From positions 2,433,001 through 2,497,000 of the forward strand of contig NZ_JAKFIA010000001.1 of NCBI RefSeq assembly GCF_022569295.1: DNA of 64,000 nucleotides. The letters run 5' to 3'. This DNA is from Pedomonas mirosovicensis. GTDB lineage: Bacteria; Pseudomonadota; Alphaproteobacteria; Sphingomonadales; Sphingomonadaceae. The position numbers and the translations under genes were made by a program. Below, piece by piece: positions 46,911-55,237 of the stretch. How positions within the stretch are numbered: the first letter of the stretch is position 1; each line of letters opens with the position of its first letter. The notes beneath the pieces are model-generated. The model was not told the DNA's origin and did not search any database. It saw nothing but the letters and a program-made list of their open reading frames with translations.

Positions 46911-47969
46911 GTGCACTATCGCCCTGAAATTGATGGCCTGCGCGCCGTGGCCGTCATCCCCGTCATTCTGTTCCATGCAGGCCTTAGCCTGTTCAGCGGC
47001 GGCTTCGCGGGCGTTGACGTGTTCTTCGTCATCTCCGGCTATCTCATCACCAGCATCATCATCAACGAGCTGGAAGAGGGCCGCTTTTCCATCGTCCGCT
47101 TCTATGAGCGGCGGGCCCGGCGCATCCTGCCCGCCCTGTTCGTCGTCATGCTGTGCTGCATTCCGTTCGCGGCCGCCTGGATGCTGCCCTGGCAGTTCAA
47201 GGACTTCGCCCAGAGCCTGATCGCCGTCACGCTGTTCAGCTCGAACATCCTGTTCTGGCGGGAGGACGACTACTTCGCCACCGCCGCCGAGGAAAAGCCG
47301 CTGCTCCACACCTGGAGCCTGGCGGTGGAGGAGCAGTATTATCTCCTGTTCCCGCTGCTCCTGGCGCTGCTCTGGCGCTTCGGGCGAAGGCCGGTCTTCG
47401 GGGTGATCGCGCTGCTGGCGGGCGCAAGCCTGCTGCTCAGCGAGTATGGATCGCGGCACTGGGGCTCGGCCAACTTCTACCTCGCCCACACCAGGGCGTG
47501 GGAGCTGCTGATCGGCTCGATCTGCGCCTTTCTCCAGTTCCGGCAGCCGCAGCGCCGCAGCAACGGGCTCTCGGCCCTCGGGCTCGGCCTCATCCTGTTC
47601 GCCATTTTCCGCTACGACGAGACCACGCCCTTCCCCTCGGTCTATGCCCTTGCGCCCACCCTCGGCACGGCGCTCGTCATCCTCTACGGGGCAGGCGGCA
47701 CCTGGGCCGGCCGCCTGCTTGCCACGCGCCCCTTCGTCGGCATCGGCCTCATCAGCTACAGCGCCTACCTGTGGCACCAGCCCCTGCTCGCCTTTGCCCG
47801 CATTTACAGCCTCAAAACGCCTCCCATCGAGATGATGCTCGCCCTCTCCGCCGCGTCGCTCGTTCTGGCCTATCTGAGCTGGAAATATGTGGAGACCCCC
47901 TTCCGCAACCGGCGGGCGTTCAGCCGGGGCGCGATCTTCCGGTCGGCGGCGGCCACTCCCTCTCTCTGA
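46911..47969 (+). CDS. Acyltransferase family 3 (OafA/YrhL-type) membrane protein
   Basis: The 352-residue protein has about ten membrane helices and the acyltransferase-3 motifs YRPEIDGLRAVAVIPVILFH (with the catalytic His), GGFAGVDVFFVISGYLIT, FYERRARRILPAL and HTWSLAVEEQYYLLFPLLL. These enzymes O-acetylate surface sugars. Many relatives carry a C-terminal SGNH domain; this one ends soon after the last helix (YVETPFRNRR), so it is the short type or has lost that domain. The start is a GTG. It stands alone after a gene-free stretch. Confidence 0.9.
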   Translation: MHYRPEIDGLRAVAVIPVILFHAGLSLFSGGFAGVDVFFVISGYLITSIIINELEEGRFSIVRFYERRARRILPALFVVMLCCIPFAAAWMLPWQFKDFAQSLIAVTLFSSNILFWREDDYFATAAEEKPLLHTWSLAVEEQYYLLFPLLLALLWRFGRRPVFGVIALLAGASLLLSEYGSRHWGSANFYLAHTRAWELLIGSICAFLQFRQPQRRSNGLSALGLGLILFAIFRYDETTPFPSVYALAPTLGTALVILYGAGGTWAGRLLATRPFVGIGLISYSAYLWHQPLLAFARIYSLKTPPIEMMLALSAASLVLAYLSWKYVETPFRNRRAFSRGAIFRSAAATPSL

Positions 47970-48092
47970 TGGTCCGGCTTTCTGGCGCTCCGGTGTAACC
48001 AAAACGCCCAAGCGACGAAGGGAAGAGGCGGAACGATCGTAATAACCTCTGATGGACTTTCGCCTTTCACCAAACCCACCTATTCTTGGGCT

Positions 48093-50276
48093 ATGCTGAA
48101 GACACTCTCTCTCGCAGGCGCGGTTCTCTTAACCGCAACAGGCGCGGCTCTGGCCAATCCGGTCCAGCGCGCGCACACCACCGTCGAGCTGTCCGCCGAA
48201 AGCGCCTCGATCGCCCCCGGCAAGCCGCTGACGCTGGCGCTTCACATGACGCCGATCCCCCAGTGGCACACCTACTGGAAGAACCCAGGGGACAGCGGCA
48301 TGGAGACCACGGTGACGTGGGATCTGCCGGACGGCTTCAAGGCCAGCGAGCTGCAATACCCGACGCCCACCCGCCTGCCCTTTGGCGGCGAGCTGGTGAA
48401 CTTCGGCTACGAGGGGCCGTCCACGCTGCTGGTTACCCTGACCCCGCCCGCCGACCTGAAGCCCGGCGCCTCCGTGCCCATCAAGGCCAAGGCCGACTGG
48501 CTGGTGTGCGACGACGAGCAGTGCGTGCCGGAAGGCGCGGAACTCACCCTCACCCTGCCGGTGGGCGACGGTTCGGCCAACCCGGCCAAAAGCGCCCTGT
48601 TCGCCAGCGCCCGCGCCGCCATGCCGACCCCGGTGGACTGGGAGGTGAAGTTCAACGCCGAGGGCGAGCGGTTCACGCTGGAGGCGCCGTGGTCCCTGCC
48701 CGAGACCGGCATCGAGCAGGTGCTGTTCTATCCGGTTGAGGACGGGCTCATCAGCTACACCGCAACGCAGGACGCCATGGTGCTGAACGGCACGCTGCGC
48801 CTCTCCACCAAGGCGGGCTACAAGCCTGACGCGACGGACCGGGTGACGGGCGTGCTGACCGTCAAGCTGCGCGGCGCGCCGAAGGCGGACGCCTTCTTCA
48901 TCACCGCCACGCGGGACAAGGCCCTGCCCGCGATGCTTCCGCCGGGCAAGGTCATCACCAGCGGCGGCATGGGGGGAGGCCCGCACGGCGGCGGGGTGGA
49001 CGGCAGCCAGAGCGCAGACAGCGGCAGCGCGGATACCGTTGCCAAGATCGGCCTGCCGCTGGCGCTGGGCTTCGCGCTGCTGGGCGGCCTGCTCTTGAAC
49101 CTGATGCCCTGCGTCTTTCCCATCCTCAGCCTCAAGGCCCTGAGCCTCGCCCGCGCGGGCGGCTCGGAGCGGGAGGCCAAGCAGGAGGCCGTCGCCTATA
49201 CCGGTGGCGTGCTCCTCACCATGGGGCTGCTGGGCGGCCTGCTGCTTGTCCTTCGCGCCGGCGGCGAGGCCGTCGGCTGGGCCTTCCACCTACAGGACCC
49301 CCGCCTCGTTTCCCTGCTCGCGCTGCTGATGACCGCCATCGGCCTCAACCTGGCCGGCGTGTTCGAGGTCAGCACCCGCCTTGCGGGCGCGGGGCAGGGC
49401 CTCGTCTCCAGCGGCGGGGCCAGGGGCGCGTTCTGGACCGGGGCGCTCGCCGTGCTGGTCGCCACCCCCTGCACCGCCCCGTTCATGGCAGCGGCGCTGG
49501 GTGCGGCGCTCACCCTGCCACCGGCGCTCGGCCTTGCCGTCTACCTGTGCCTTGGCCTCGGCATGGCCCTGCCGTTCCTCCTGCTCGGCTTCGTGCGCCC
49601 CATACGCGCGCTGCTGCCGCGCCCCGGCGCATGGATGGACACTTTCCGCCGCGTGCTCGCCTTCCCCATGTTCGGCACCGCCTTGTGGCTGTTCTGGATT
49701 GTCGGGCGGCAGGTGGGGCTGGACGCCATGGTGGCGGGGCTGGCGATTGCGCTGCTGATGGCGCTTGCCCTGTGGCTGGCGGGCCGCGCGCAGGCGAATG
49801 GCCGCCCCATGCGCTTCGGCTGGGCGACGGCCGCGCTGCTCGTCGCGCTGGCCGGCGGTCTCACCGCGCCAAAGCTGGGGGCGGAGGGTGCAGGCACCGG
49901 CAGCAGCGGCGAGCCGCAGCTGGCCGCCCAGGGGCTGGAGGTGCAGCCGTTCACCGACGCGAAGCTCGACACGCTCCTGGCCAGCGGCACGCCCACCTTC
50001 GTCTACTTCACCGCCGACTGGTGCGTGACCTGCAAGCTGAACGAGCGGGTGGCGCTGGAGCGGCCGCAGGTGGCCGATGCCTTCCGCGAAGCCGGCGTTT
50101 CCGTGCTGGTGGGAGACTGGACCCGGCGCGACGATGAGATCACCACCGTCCTGCGCCGTTATGGCCGCGATGGCGTGCCGCTTTACCTCTATTTTCCGGA
50201 AGGCGCGGCCAAGGACCAGCCGGTTGTTCTGCCGCAGATCCTGACGCCCTCGCTGCTCGTCGAGACCGTCGCCTGA
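48093..50276 (+). CDS. DsbD/ScsB-type protein-disulfide reductase
   Basis: The 727-residue protein carries reducing power across the inner membrane. It has a signal peptide (LSLAGAVLLTATGAALA), a periplasmic N-terminal DsbD domain with a cysteine pair (C139 and C144 in WLVCDDEQCVPE), and a membrane domain with the redox cysteines in LMPCVFPILSLKAL and VATPCTAPFMAAAL. The C-terminal thioredoxin domain has CVTC (C644, C647 in DWCVTCK). The large N-terminal part is closer to ScsB than to E. coli DsbD. The redoxin gene downstream may encode its substrate. Confidence 0.92.
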   Translation: MLKTLSLAGAVLLTATGAALANPVQRAHTTVELSAESASIAPGKPLTLALHMTPIPQWHTYWKNPGDSGMETTVTWDLPDGFKASELQYPTPTRLPFGGELVNFGYEGPSTLLVTLTPPADLKPGASVPIKAKADWLVCDDEQCVPEGAELTLTLPVGDGSANPAKSALFASARAAMPTPVDWEVKFNAEGERFTLEAPWSLPETGIEQVLFYPVEDGLISYTATQDAMVLNGTLRLSTKAGYKPDATDRVTGVLTVKLRGAPKADAFFITATRDKALPAMLPPGKVITSGGMGGGPHGGGVDGSQSADSGSADTVAKIGLPLALGFALLGGLLLNLMPCVFPILSLKALSLARAGGSEREAKQEAVAYTGGVLLTMGLLGGLLLVLRAGGEAVGWAFHLQDPRLVSLLALLMTAIGLNLAGVFEVSTRLAGAGQGLVSSGGARGAFWTGALAVLVATPCTAPFMAAALGAALTLPPALGLAVYLCLGLGMALPFLLLGFVRPIRALLPRPGAWMDTFRRVLAFPMFGTALWLFWIVGRQVGLDAMVAGLAIALLMALALWLAGRAQANGRPMRFGWATAALLVALAGGLTAPKLGAEGAGTGSSGEPQLAAQGLEVQPFTDAKLDTLLASGTPTFVYFTADWCVTCKLNERVALERPQVADAFREAGVSVLVGDWTRRDDEITTVLRRYGRDGVPLYLYFPEGAAKDQPVVLPQILTPSLLVETVA

Positions 50277-50371
50277 GAAGCGGGCGGGCGCGCGCCTTCC
50301 CTTCGATGTTTCGTTGCGTTTGACGTTCCTGTTTCCAGCCCTTTGTTGAAAGCTGCTCAAGGAGCTTACGC

Positions 50372-50980
50372 ATGAAGCCCGCAATCCTGCTCTCCGCCTT
50401 CGCCGTCACCGTCGCCCTCAGCGCCCCGGCACTGGCCGCGCCGAAGATCGGCGCGCCCGCGCCCGCCTTCACCGCCACCGATGTCAACGGCAAGAGCCAC
50501 TCCCTTGCCGACTACAAGGGCAAGACCGTGGTGCTGGAGTGGAACAACCCGGAATGCCCGTTCGTGCAGAAGCACTACGGCAGCGGCAACATGCAGGCCC
50601 TGCAAAAGTCGGCGAGCCAGAACGGCGTGGTGTGGCTGACGATCAACTCCTCCGCCGATGGCACCCAGGGCAACATGAAGCCGCAGGTGGCCAAGCAGTG
50701 GCTCGCCACGCAGAAGGCCGCTCCCGCGGCCTATCTCCTGGATGAGAAAGGGACCGTCGGCCGGCTGTACGAAGCCAAGACCACGCCCCATATGTATGTG
50801 ATCGACCCCAAGGGAACGCTGGTCTACATGGGCGCCATCGATGACAAGCCGACCGCCAACCCGGACGACATCAAGACGGCGAAGAACTACGTGACTGCGG
50901 CGCTGACGAGCGTGAAGGCCGGCCAGCCGGTGGCCGATACCGCCACCAAGCCCTACGGCTGCTCGGTCAAGTACAAGTAA
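50372..50980 (+). CDS. Periplasmic thioredoxin-fold redoxin (AhpC/TSA-like)
   Basis: The 202-residue protein has a signal peptide (MKPAILLSAFAVTVALSAPA) and a thioredoxin fold: KIGAPAPAFTATDVNGKSHS, GKTVVLEWNNPECPFVQKHY with a single active-site cysteine (C62), and TTPHMYVIDPKGTLVYMGAI. A second cysteine near the end (C197, YGCSVKY) could be the resolving partner. The fold suggests peroxide or disulfide reduction in the periplasm, likely supplied with electrons by the DsbD-type protein 95 bases upstream. Confidence 0.88.
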   Translation: MKPAILLSAFAVTVALSAPALAAPKIGAPAPAFTATDVNGKSHSLADYKGKTVVLEWNNPECPFVQKHYGSGNMQALQKSASQNGVVWLTINSSADGTQGNMKPQVAKQWLATQKAAPAAYLLDEKGTVGRLYEAKTTPHMYVIDPKGTLVYMGAIDDKPTANPDDIKTAKNYVTAALTSVKAGQPVADTATKPYGCSVKYK

Positions 50981-50991
50981 GCCGGCGGGCG

Positions 50992-51028
50992 CAGGGTCCG
51001 GGGGCGCGAGGCCCCGGCGATGGCCCTG
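50992..51028 (+). terminator. Nested hairpin after the redoxin gene
   Basis: CCGGGG (50998-51003) and CCCCGG (51012-51017) form an inner stem, flanked by CAGGG and CCCTG outer arms. It lies twelve bases after the redoxin stop. No T-run follows, so termination is inferred from position only. Confidence 0.45.
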
Positions 51029-51126
51029 ACGGGGAGACATAAAAGCCACATCTGGCGGAACCTTGCCGTTCCGCCATTTGCGGCGCTTCCCTTGGGTGCT
51101 ACACCTCGCGGGTGGAGATGAGTCCT

Positions 51127-51675
51127 ATGCCGTACAATCCATTCCTTCCCGCCCCTGTGCTGTCTGCGGTGGCCGCGCTTGGCCTTGCCGCGCTGTCCGC
51201 CCCCGCGTTCGGGCAGACGACGGAGCCGCAGCAATCGCCCGCGCCTCGTCCCGAGACCACCGTGCAACCGGCAACACGCCAACCGGAAGCCGCGCCGCAG
51301 GCGCAGGCCGCCGCCGCGCAGACGGCCGCGTCCAGCACGGAGCAGTATCAGCGCCGCATCCGGCAGGCGATCACGCCCGACGAGGTGCGCCGCGCCTGCG
51401 CCGCGCCCAACGGCAGCCTCACCATTGGCGACGAGATCGTGGTCTGCGCCGAGCGCGACCCGCAGCAGCGCTATCGCGTGCCGGGCGAGGCGGTGACGCG
51501 CCCGGTCGACCCGGCGCAGGACTCGCCCGTCGCCCGCGCCAACCGGGTGATGAAGGCCAACGATGATGCACCGGTCGGCCCCGGCGCGGAGCGGGGGCAC
51601 GGCGCGCTCAACCCCTTCGCCCTCGGCAAGTGGCTGAAGGACATCACCGAGAAGGCGACGGAAGAAGAGGATTAA
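51127..51675 (+). CDS. Exported uncharacterised protein
   Basis: A 182-residue protein with a signal peptide (APVLSAVAALGLAALSAPAFG), then a Gln/Pro/Ala-rich linker (residues 30-70). The C-terminal domain has RRIRQAITPDEVRRACAAP, GDEIVVCAERDPQQRYRVPG and two cysteines that could form a disulfide. It ends with an amphipathic helix and an acidic tail. Similar small exported proteins with the IVVCAERD-type motif occur in sphingomonads without known function. The ATG at 51127 has GGAG nine bases upstream; an ATG at 51118 is also possible. Confidence 0.65.
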   Translation: MPYNPFLPAPVLSAVAALGLAALSAPAFGQTTEPQQSPAPRPETTVQPATRQPEAAPQAQAAAAQTAASSTEQYQRRIRQAITPDEVRRACAAPNGSLTIGDEIVVCAERDPQQRYRVPGEAVTRPVDPAQDSPVARANRVMKANDDAPVGPGAERGHGALNPFALGKWLKDITEKATEEED

Positions 51676-51725
51676 CCGGGGCGAGTCCGCAGCGCCGGGC
51701 AGGAAGCCATTTCTTCTGCTTCTTG

Positions 51726-51773
51726 GCAGAGGGTCCCCCCTGTTTGTGCGCCCCGCGCACGCGGACCCTCTGC
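51726..51773. repeat. Nested inverted repeat between convergent genes
   Basis: GCAGAGGGTCC (51726-51736) and GGACCCTCTGC (51763-51773) are perfect eleven-base arms. The loop contains a second stem, GTGCG/CGCAC. It lies between the stops of the exported-protein gene (plus) and the PEP-CTERM gene (minus) and may serve as a shared end structure. It resembles the element at 35161-35181. Confidence 0.55.
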
Positions 51774-51820
51774 ACTCCCTTTCCCTTGTACGGCTGGCCG
51801 CCCCTTGGCGGATCCGGCGA

Positions 51821-52696
51821 TTACTTGCGGCGACGGCGCATGCCGAAGCCCAGGCCGGTGAGACCCGCGCCCAGCAGGGCGATGGAGCCGGGCTCCGGCA
51901 CGTCGGAGGCTGGCGGCGGCACGATCTCGCGGGCGGTGACGGTCACCAGCGTGCCGATGTTGCTCCGCATGTATTCGCTGGTCCAGATGGTCGCCAGGTC
52001 GCCATCAAGGCTGAGGCCCAGGATGCCATCGGAATTGGCGAGATCGAACGACACCACGAAATCATAGACATAGCCGTCGATTTCGTCGGTGGTGAAGGTC
52101 ATCGGCGTCGTGTCGATGGTCAGGCGGTCCGGGCAGGCGGTCTCGAACATGTTGCCCGTCCAGCCGCTGCCGTAGCCTTCGCAGTTCCTCAGGCGGCCCT
52201 CGTTGGGCGTCTCGAAGAGATCGATCGTGAAGACGTTGTTCAGCGTGAAGTTGAGGCCCGGCTGGCCGACAGCGGCAATCTCGATGGAGGACAGCAGGCT
52301 CATCTGCGTCGGCGCAGGCAGGCCGCCCGCCAGGATCGCGTAGTTGCCGTGGTAGAAGTTCGCGCCGGAAACGGACGCGCCGCCGGTGGTGACGGTGCCA
52401 TGCACCTTGGTGTCCGCCGCCAGGAAGCTCTGGCCGCTGAAAAAGCTCGCGGGCGTGCCCCACTGCATCCAGCTGTACCGGCCCGTGTTCATCCAGCTGT
52501 CGGGCAGCTTCTTGCCCGAACCGTAGGTTTGGGAATTGGAAGGCGCGCCGTCATCCGCCCACACCGTCCCGCTGGGGTCGAACGACTGGTTGACGGTGAA
52601 GGACCACTGCGAGATCGGCGACGCGGCGGCAAGGCCGGAGACGGCAACAGTCGCGCTGAACGCGACAGTGGAGGCAAGCAACTTCAGTTTCGACAT
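51821..52696 (-). CDS. PEP-CTERM sorting-domain surface protein
   Basis: A 291-residue exported protein. It has a signal peptide (MSKLKLLASTVAFSATVAVS), a long beta-rich body without catalytic motifs, one cysteine pair (NCEGYGSGW and ETACPDRL), and the C-terminal sorting signal DVPEPGSIALLGAGLTGLGF ending in GMRRRRK. The pattern FYHGNYAI is reminiscent of the THxN family of PEP-CTERM proteins, but this is uncertain. Exosortase would cleave at PEP and deliver it to the surface. A sigma-54 promoter lies about 80 bases upstream, matching that of the other PEP-CTERM gene in this window. Confidence 0.92.
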   Translation of the reverse strand: MSKLKLLASTVAFSATVAVSGLAAASPISQWSFTVNQSFDPSGTVWADDGAPSNSQTYGSGKKLPDSWMNTGRYSWMQWGTPASFFSGQSFLAADTKVHGTVTTGGASVSGANFYHGNYAILAGGLPAPTQMSLLSSIEIAAVGQPGLNFTLNNVFTIDLFETPNEGRLRNCEGYGSGWTGNMFETACPDRLTIDTTPMTFTTDEIDGYVYDFVVSFDLANSDGILGLSLDGDLATIWTSEYMRSNIGTLVTVTAREIVPPPASDVPEPGSIALLGAGLTGLGFGMRRRRK

Positions 52697-52777
52697 TTGA
52701 CGGCACCTTTTAATCTCTGGAGGGTCTGACCGAAGACAGTTCCACCGATCGAAAAACCCGTTACATTTCCGAGATTA

Positions 52778-52794
52778 AGCAACGGCCGTGCCAA
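52778..52794 (-). promoter_or_regulatory. Sigma-54 promoter of the second PEP-CTERM gene
   Basis: Minus strand TTGGCACGGCCGTTGCT matches the -24/-12 consensus TGGCAC-N5-TTGC exactly. It precedes the ATG at 52696 by about 80 bases and differs at only one base from the proximal promoter of the PEP-CTERM gene at 21918-22484. Confidence 0.85.
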
Positions 52795-53164
52795 ATGTTG
52801 AAACCGTAAGTGTTTCATATATTTAATAAATTTAACCATATTGGCATTTATGGTAAATGTAAATTAATTCGACGCCGTAACAGAAAACGGGGCTGGCCCG
52901 CCGTATTCGGCACTCGACCAAGGCGCGCCGCGCGCAAAAAAACCACCGGGCCGTGGAGGCGACCCGGTGGCGGGCCGGTTTTCCAGCCCAAGAGCCCAGA
53001 AGAGAGATGATAAGGATATGCTTCTGGCGCAGGCAAGTAGGCCGATGCCGCCCACCGTCAAGCCTCGCTGCGCGCAGGCCGGGCAAAACCGACGGATCGG
53101 TAACGTCCCTTTAAGCATAGGCCATCACAATGGCCGCGGTTAACCACTTGGGTCCGCGTGCGCC
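52795..53164. other. 370-base stretch without a coding gene; regulatory and possible small-RNA region
   Basis: The part next to the sigma-54 promoter (52800-52870) is AT-rich and carries a dyad, TTTAACCATA with TATGGTAAA (52830-52856), plus AATGTAAATTA (52855-52865), which is shared with the other PEP-CTERM upstream region. Further on lies an intrinsic terminator on the minus strand (52936-52970) with no minus-strand gene in front of it. The last 100 bases hold the motA upstream region. Confidence 0.5.
52936..52970 (-). terminator. Orphan intrinsic terminator on the minus strand
   Basis: On the minus strand CCACCGGG, a twelve-base loop and CCCGGTGG form an eight-pair stem followed by TTTTTTT. 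Upstream on that strand there is no protein gene before motA, which is on the other strand. It may end a small RNA that begins near 53108, after a possible TTAACC-N18-TATGCT promoter. Confidence 0.65.
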
Positions 53165-54037
53165 ATGTTCATTATCATCGGTCTGGTCGTTGTCTTTGCC
53201 TGCGTCTTCGGCTCGTTCATCCTGGCCGGAGGCAAGTTCGAGATCATCGCGCATGCCGCGCCGCACGAGCTGATGGCCGTGGGCGGCGGCGCGCTGGGCG
53301 CGTTCATCATCGCCAACTCCAGCTCCATCCTCAAAAAGGCGGGCAAGGGCTTTGGCCGCGCCTTCAAGGGCGAGAAGTGGAAGGGCCAGGATTACAAGGA
53401 CCTGCTGTGCCTTCTCTTCCTGCTGGTGAAGACCGTGCGGACCAAGGGCGTCGTCGCCATTGAATCGCACATCGAGCGGCCGGAGGAGTCCAAGATCTTC
53501 CAGCAGTTTCCGCGCCTGCTCGCTGACCATCACCTCATCGAATTCATCTGCGATTACCTGCGGATGATGACCATGAACTTCGATGATCCGCACCAGGTGG
53601 AAGACGCCATGGACAAGGATCTGGAAAAGCATCACGAGGAAGAGCACCAGGCCCAGCATGCCCTCCAGATGATGGCGGACGGCCTGCCCGCCATCGGTAT
53701 CGTGGCGGCGGTGCTCGGCGTGGTGAAGACCATGGGCTCCATCGACCAGCCCACCGAAATCCTGGGCGCCATGATCGGCGGCGCGCTGGTGGGCACGTTC
53801 CTGGGCGTGCTGCTGTCCTACTGCATCGTCGGCCCCATCGCCCAGCGTCTGGGCCAGGTGCTGGAGGCCGAGGGCAAGTTCATGACGCTGGCCAAGATCG
53901 TCATTATCGCCCACCTGCAGGGGCTTGCACCGCAGGTGGCGGTGGAGATCGGCCGCCGCAACACGCCGAGCGAGCACGCCCCCTCCTTCCTGGAGCTGGA
54001 AGAGGCGCTGAACGAGCTGCCCACCAATCTAGCCTGA
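53165..54037 (+). CDS. motA: Flagellar motor stator protein MotA
   Basis: MotA forms the proton channel and torque contact with FliG. The 290-residue protein has the alphaproteobacterial MotA features: an N-terminal helix (MFIIIGLVVVFACVFGSFIL), HAAPHELMAVGGGALGAFII, the cytoplasmic loop with charged helix HIERPEESKIFQQFPRLLAD, and the last two helices with ADGLPAIGIVAAVLGVVKTM and GALVGTFLGVLLSYCIVGPI. No motB follows; argC is next. It lies about 37 kb from the flagellar block, which has its own MotA-family gene. Confidence 0.95.
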   Translation: MFIIIGLVVVFACVFGSFILAGGKFEIIAHAAPHELMAVGGGALGAFIIANSSSILKKAGKGFGRAFKGEKWKGQDYKDLLCLLFLLVKTVRTKGVVAIESHIERPEESKIFQQFPRLLADHHLIEFICDYLRMMTMNFDDPHQVEDAMDKDLEKHHEEEHQAQHALQMMADGLPAIGIVAAVLGVVKTMGSIDQPTEILGAMIGGALVGTFLGVLLSYCIVGPIAQRLGQVLEAEGKFMTLAKIVIIAHLQGLAPQVAVEIGRRNTPSEHAPSFLELEEALNELPTNLA

Positions 54038-54075
54038 TGGGCAATCTAGCCTGATGGGCAATCTGGCCTGACGCG
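54025..54075 (+). repeat. Three tandem copies of a 17-base unit across the motA stop
   Basis: CAATCTAGCCTGATGGG occurs at 54025-54041 and 54042-54058, followed by a diverged third copy at 54059-54075. The motA TGA is in the first copy, and each of the three copies carries the same in-frame-type CCTGA. It looks like a recent slippage duplication at the end of the gene. Confidence 0.85.
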
Positions 54076-54168
54076 CCAATCCCGCCATCTTGATCGCTTG
54101 CGCCGCGCCTGCGACGGACCTACTGTCGCGCCGTTTTCTTATCAGTTCGTTCGTGGGAATAACGGCCA

Positions 54169-55218
54169 ATGACCAAGCTGAAGATCGCGGTGCTGGGCGC
54201 ATCGGGCTACACGGGCGCGGACCTCATCCGCCTTGCGCTGACGCATCCGCAGATGGAAATCGTAGCGCTGTCCGGCGAGCGCAAGGCCGGCCAGGCGGTC
54301 GATGCCGTGTGGCCGCACTTCAAGGCCTATGCCCTGCCCGATCTGGTAACGGCTGAATCCATCGATTTCAGCGCCGTCGACGCCGTGTTCGGCTGCCTGC
54401 CGCACGCCACCAGCCAGCAGATCATCAAGCAGATCTTCGATGGCGCGAACCCGCCCAAGGTGATCGACCTCTCCGCCGACTTCCGCCTGCGTGACCCCGC
54501 CACCTACGAACAGTGGTACGGCAACCCGCACGCGGCATTGGAGTTGCAGCAGGAAGCGGTCTACGGCCTCACCGAGCATGCCCGCGAGACGCTGAAGGGC
54601 GCACGCCTTGCCGCCTGCCCCGGCTGCTACCCGACGGCGGCCCTGCTGGCGCTCCTCCCGCTGCTGTCCGGCAGGCTGATCGCCCCGCGCAACATCACCA
54701 TCAATGCGCTCTCGGGCGTCTCCGGCGCAGGCCGGAGCCTCAAGGAGACCAACCTGTTCGCGGAAGTCGCCGAGGCCATGCACCCCTATGGGCTCGGCCA
54801 CCACCGCCACATGCCGGAGATCGAGCAGGAGCTGGGCAAGGCGGCCGGTGAAGAACTGTACATCAGCTTCACGCCGCACCTCGTCCCCATCAACCGGGGC
54901 GAGCTGGAAACGATCACGGTGGAGCTGAGCGACGGCCAGAGCGCCGACTCGCTGCGCGAGGCTCTGGCGGCCCGCTATGCGGATGAGCCGTTCGTCCACG
55001 TGCTGCCCAAGGGCGTTGCGCCCGCCACCCGCATGGTGCGCGGCTCCAACCACTGCGTCATCAACGTGTTCCCTGACCGGATTCCGGGCCGCGCCATCGT
55101 CGTGTCGGCCATCGACAATCTGGTAAAGGGCTCCTCCGGCCAGGCCATTCAGAACTTCAACGTGATGTTCGGCCTGCCCGAAACCATGGGGCTGGAGCAG
55201 GCGCCCCTGTTCCCCTGA
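54169..55218 (+). CDS. argC: N-acetyl-gamma-glutamyl-phosphate reductase
   Basis: ArgC reduces N-acetylglutamyl phosphate to the semialdehyde in arginine synthesis. The 349-residue enzyme has the NADP-binding start KIAVLGASGYTGADLIRLAL, GCLPHATSQQII, LSADFRLRD, the catalytic cysteine C153 in AACPGCYPTAALL, and SGVSGAGRSLKE and HHRHMPEIEQEL. Length and motifs are those of the type 1 enzyme. It is followed by the carbonic-anhydrase-like gene at 20 bases, so the two are probably co-transcribed. In many alphaproteobacteria argC follows rplM-rpsI; here it lies about 8 kb away. Confidence 0.96.
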   Translation: MTKLKIAVLGASGYTGADLIRLALTHPQMEIVALSGERKAGQAVDAVWPHFKAYALPDLVTAESIDFSAVDAVFGCLPHATSQQIIKQIFDGANPPKVIDLSADFRLRDPATYEQWYGNPHAALELQQEAVYGLTEHARETLKGARLAACPGCYPTAALLALLPLLSGRLIAPRNITINALSGVSGAGRSLKETNLFAEVAEAMHPYGLGHHRHMPEIEQELGKAAGEELYISFTPHLVPINRGELETITVELSDGQSADSLREALAARYADEPFVHVLPKGVAPATRMVRGSNHCVINVFPDRIPGRAIVVSAIDNLVKGSSGQAIQNFNVMFGLPETMGLEQAPLFP

Positions 55219-55237
55219 TCCGCCGGGAGGAGCCTTC

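Noticed and set aside
46596-48011. Minus-strand open frame of 471 codons
   Set aside because: It is antisense to the acyltransferase, is very rich in Arg, Gly and Pro, and has no recognisable motif.
53007-53114. 35-codon plus-strand frame upstream of motA
   Set aside because: It has no clear ribosome-binding site, is rich in Arg, and shows no conserved motif.
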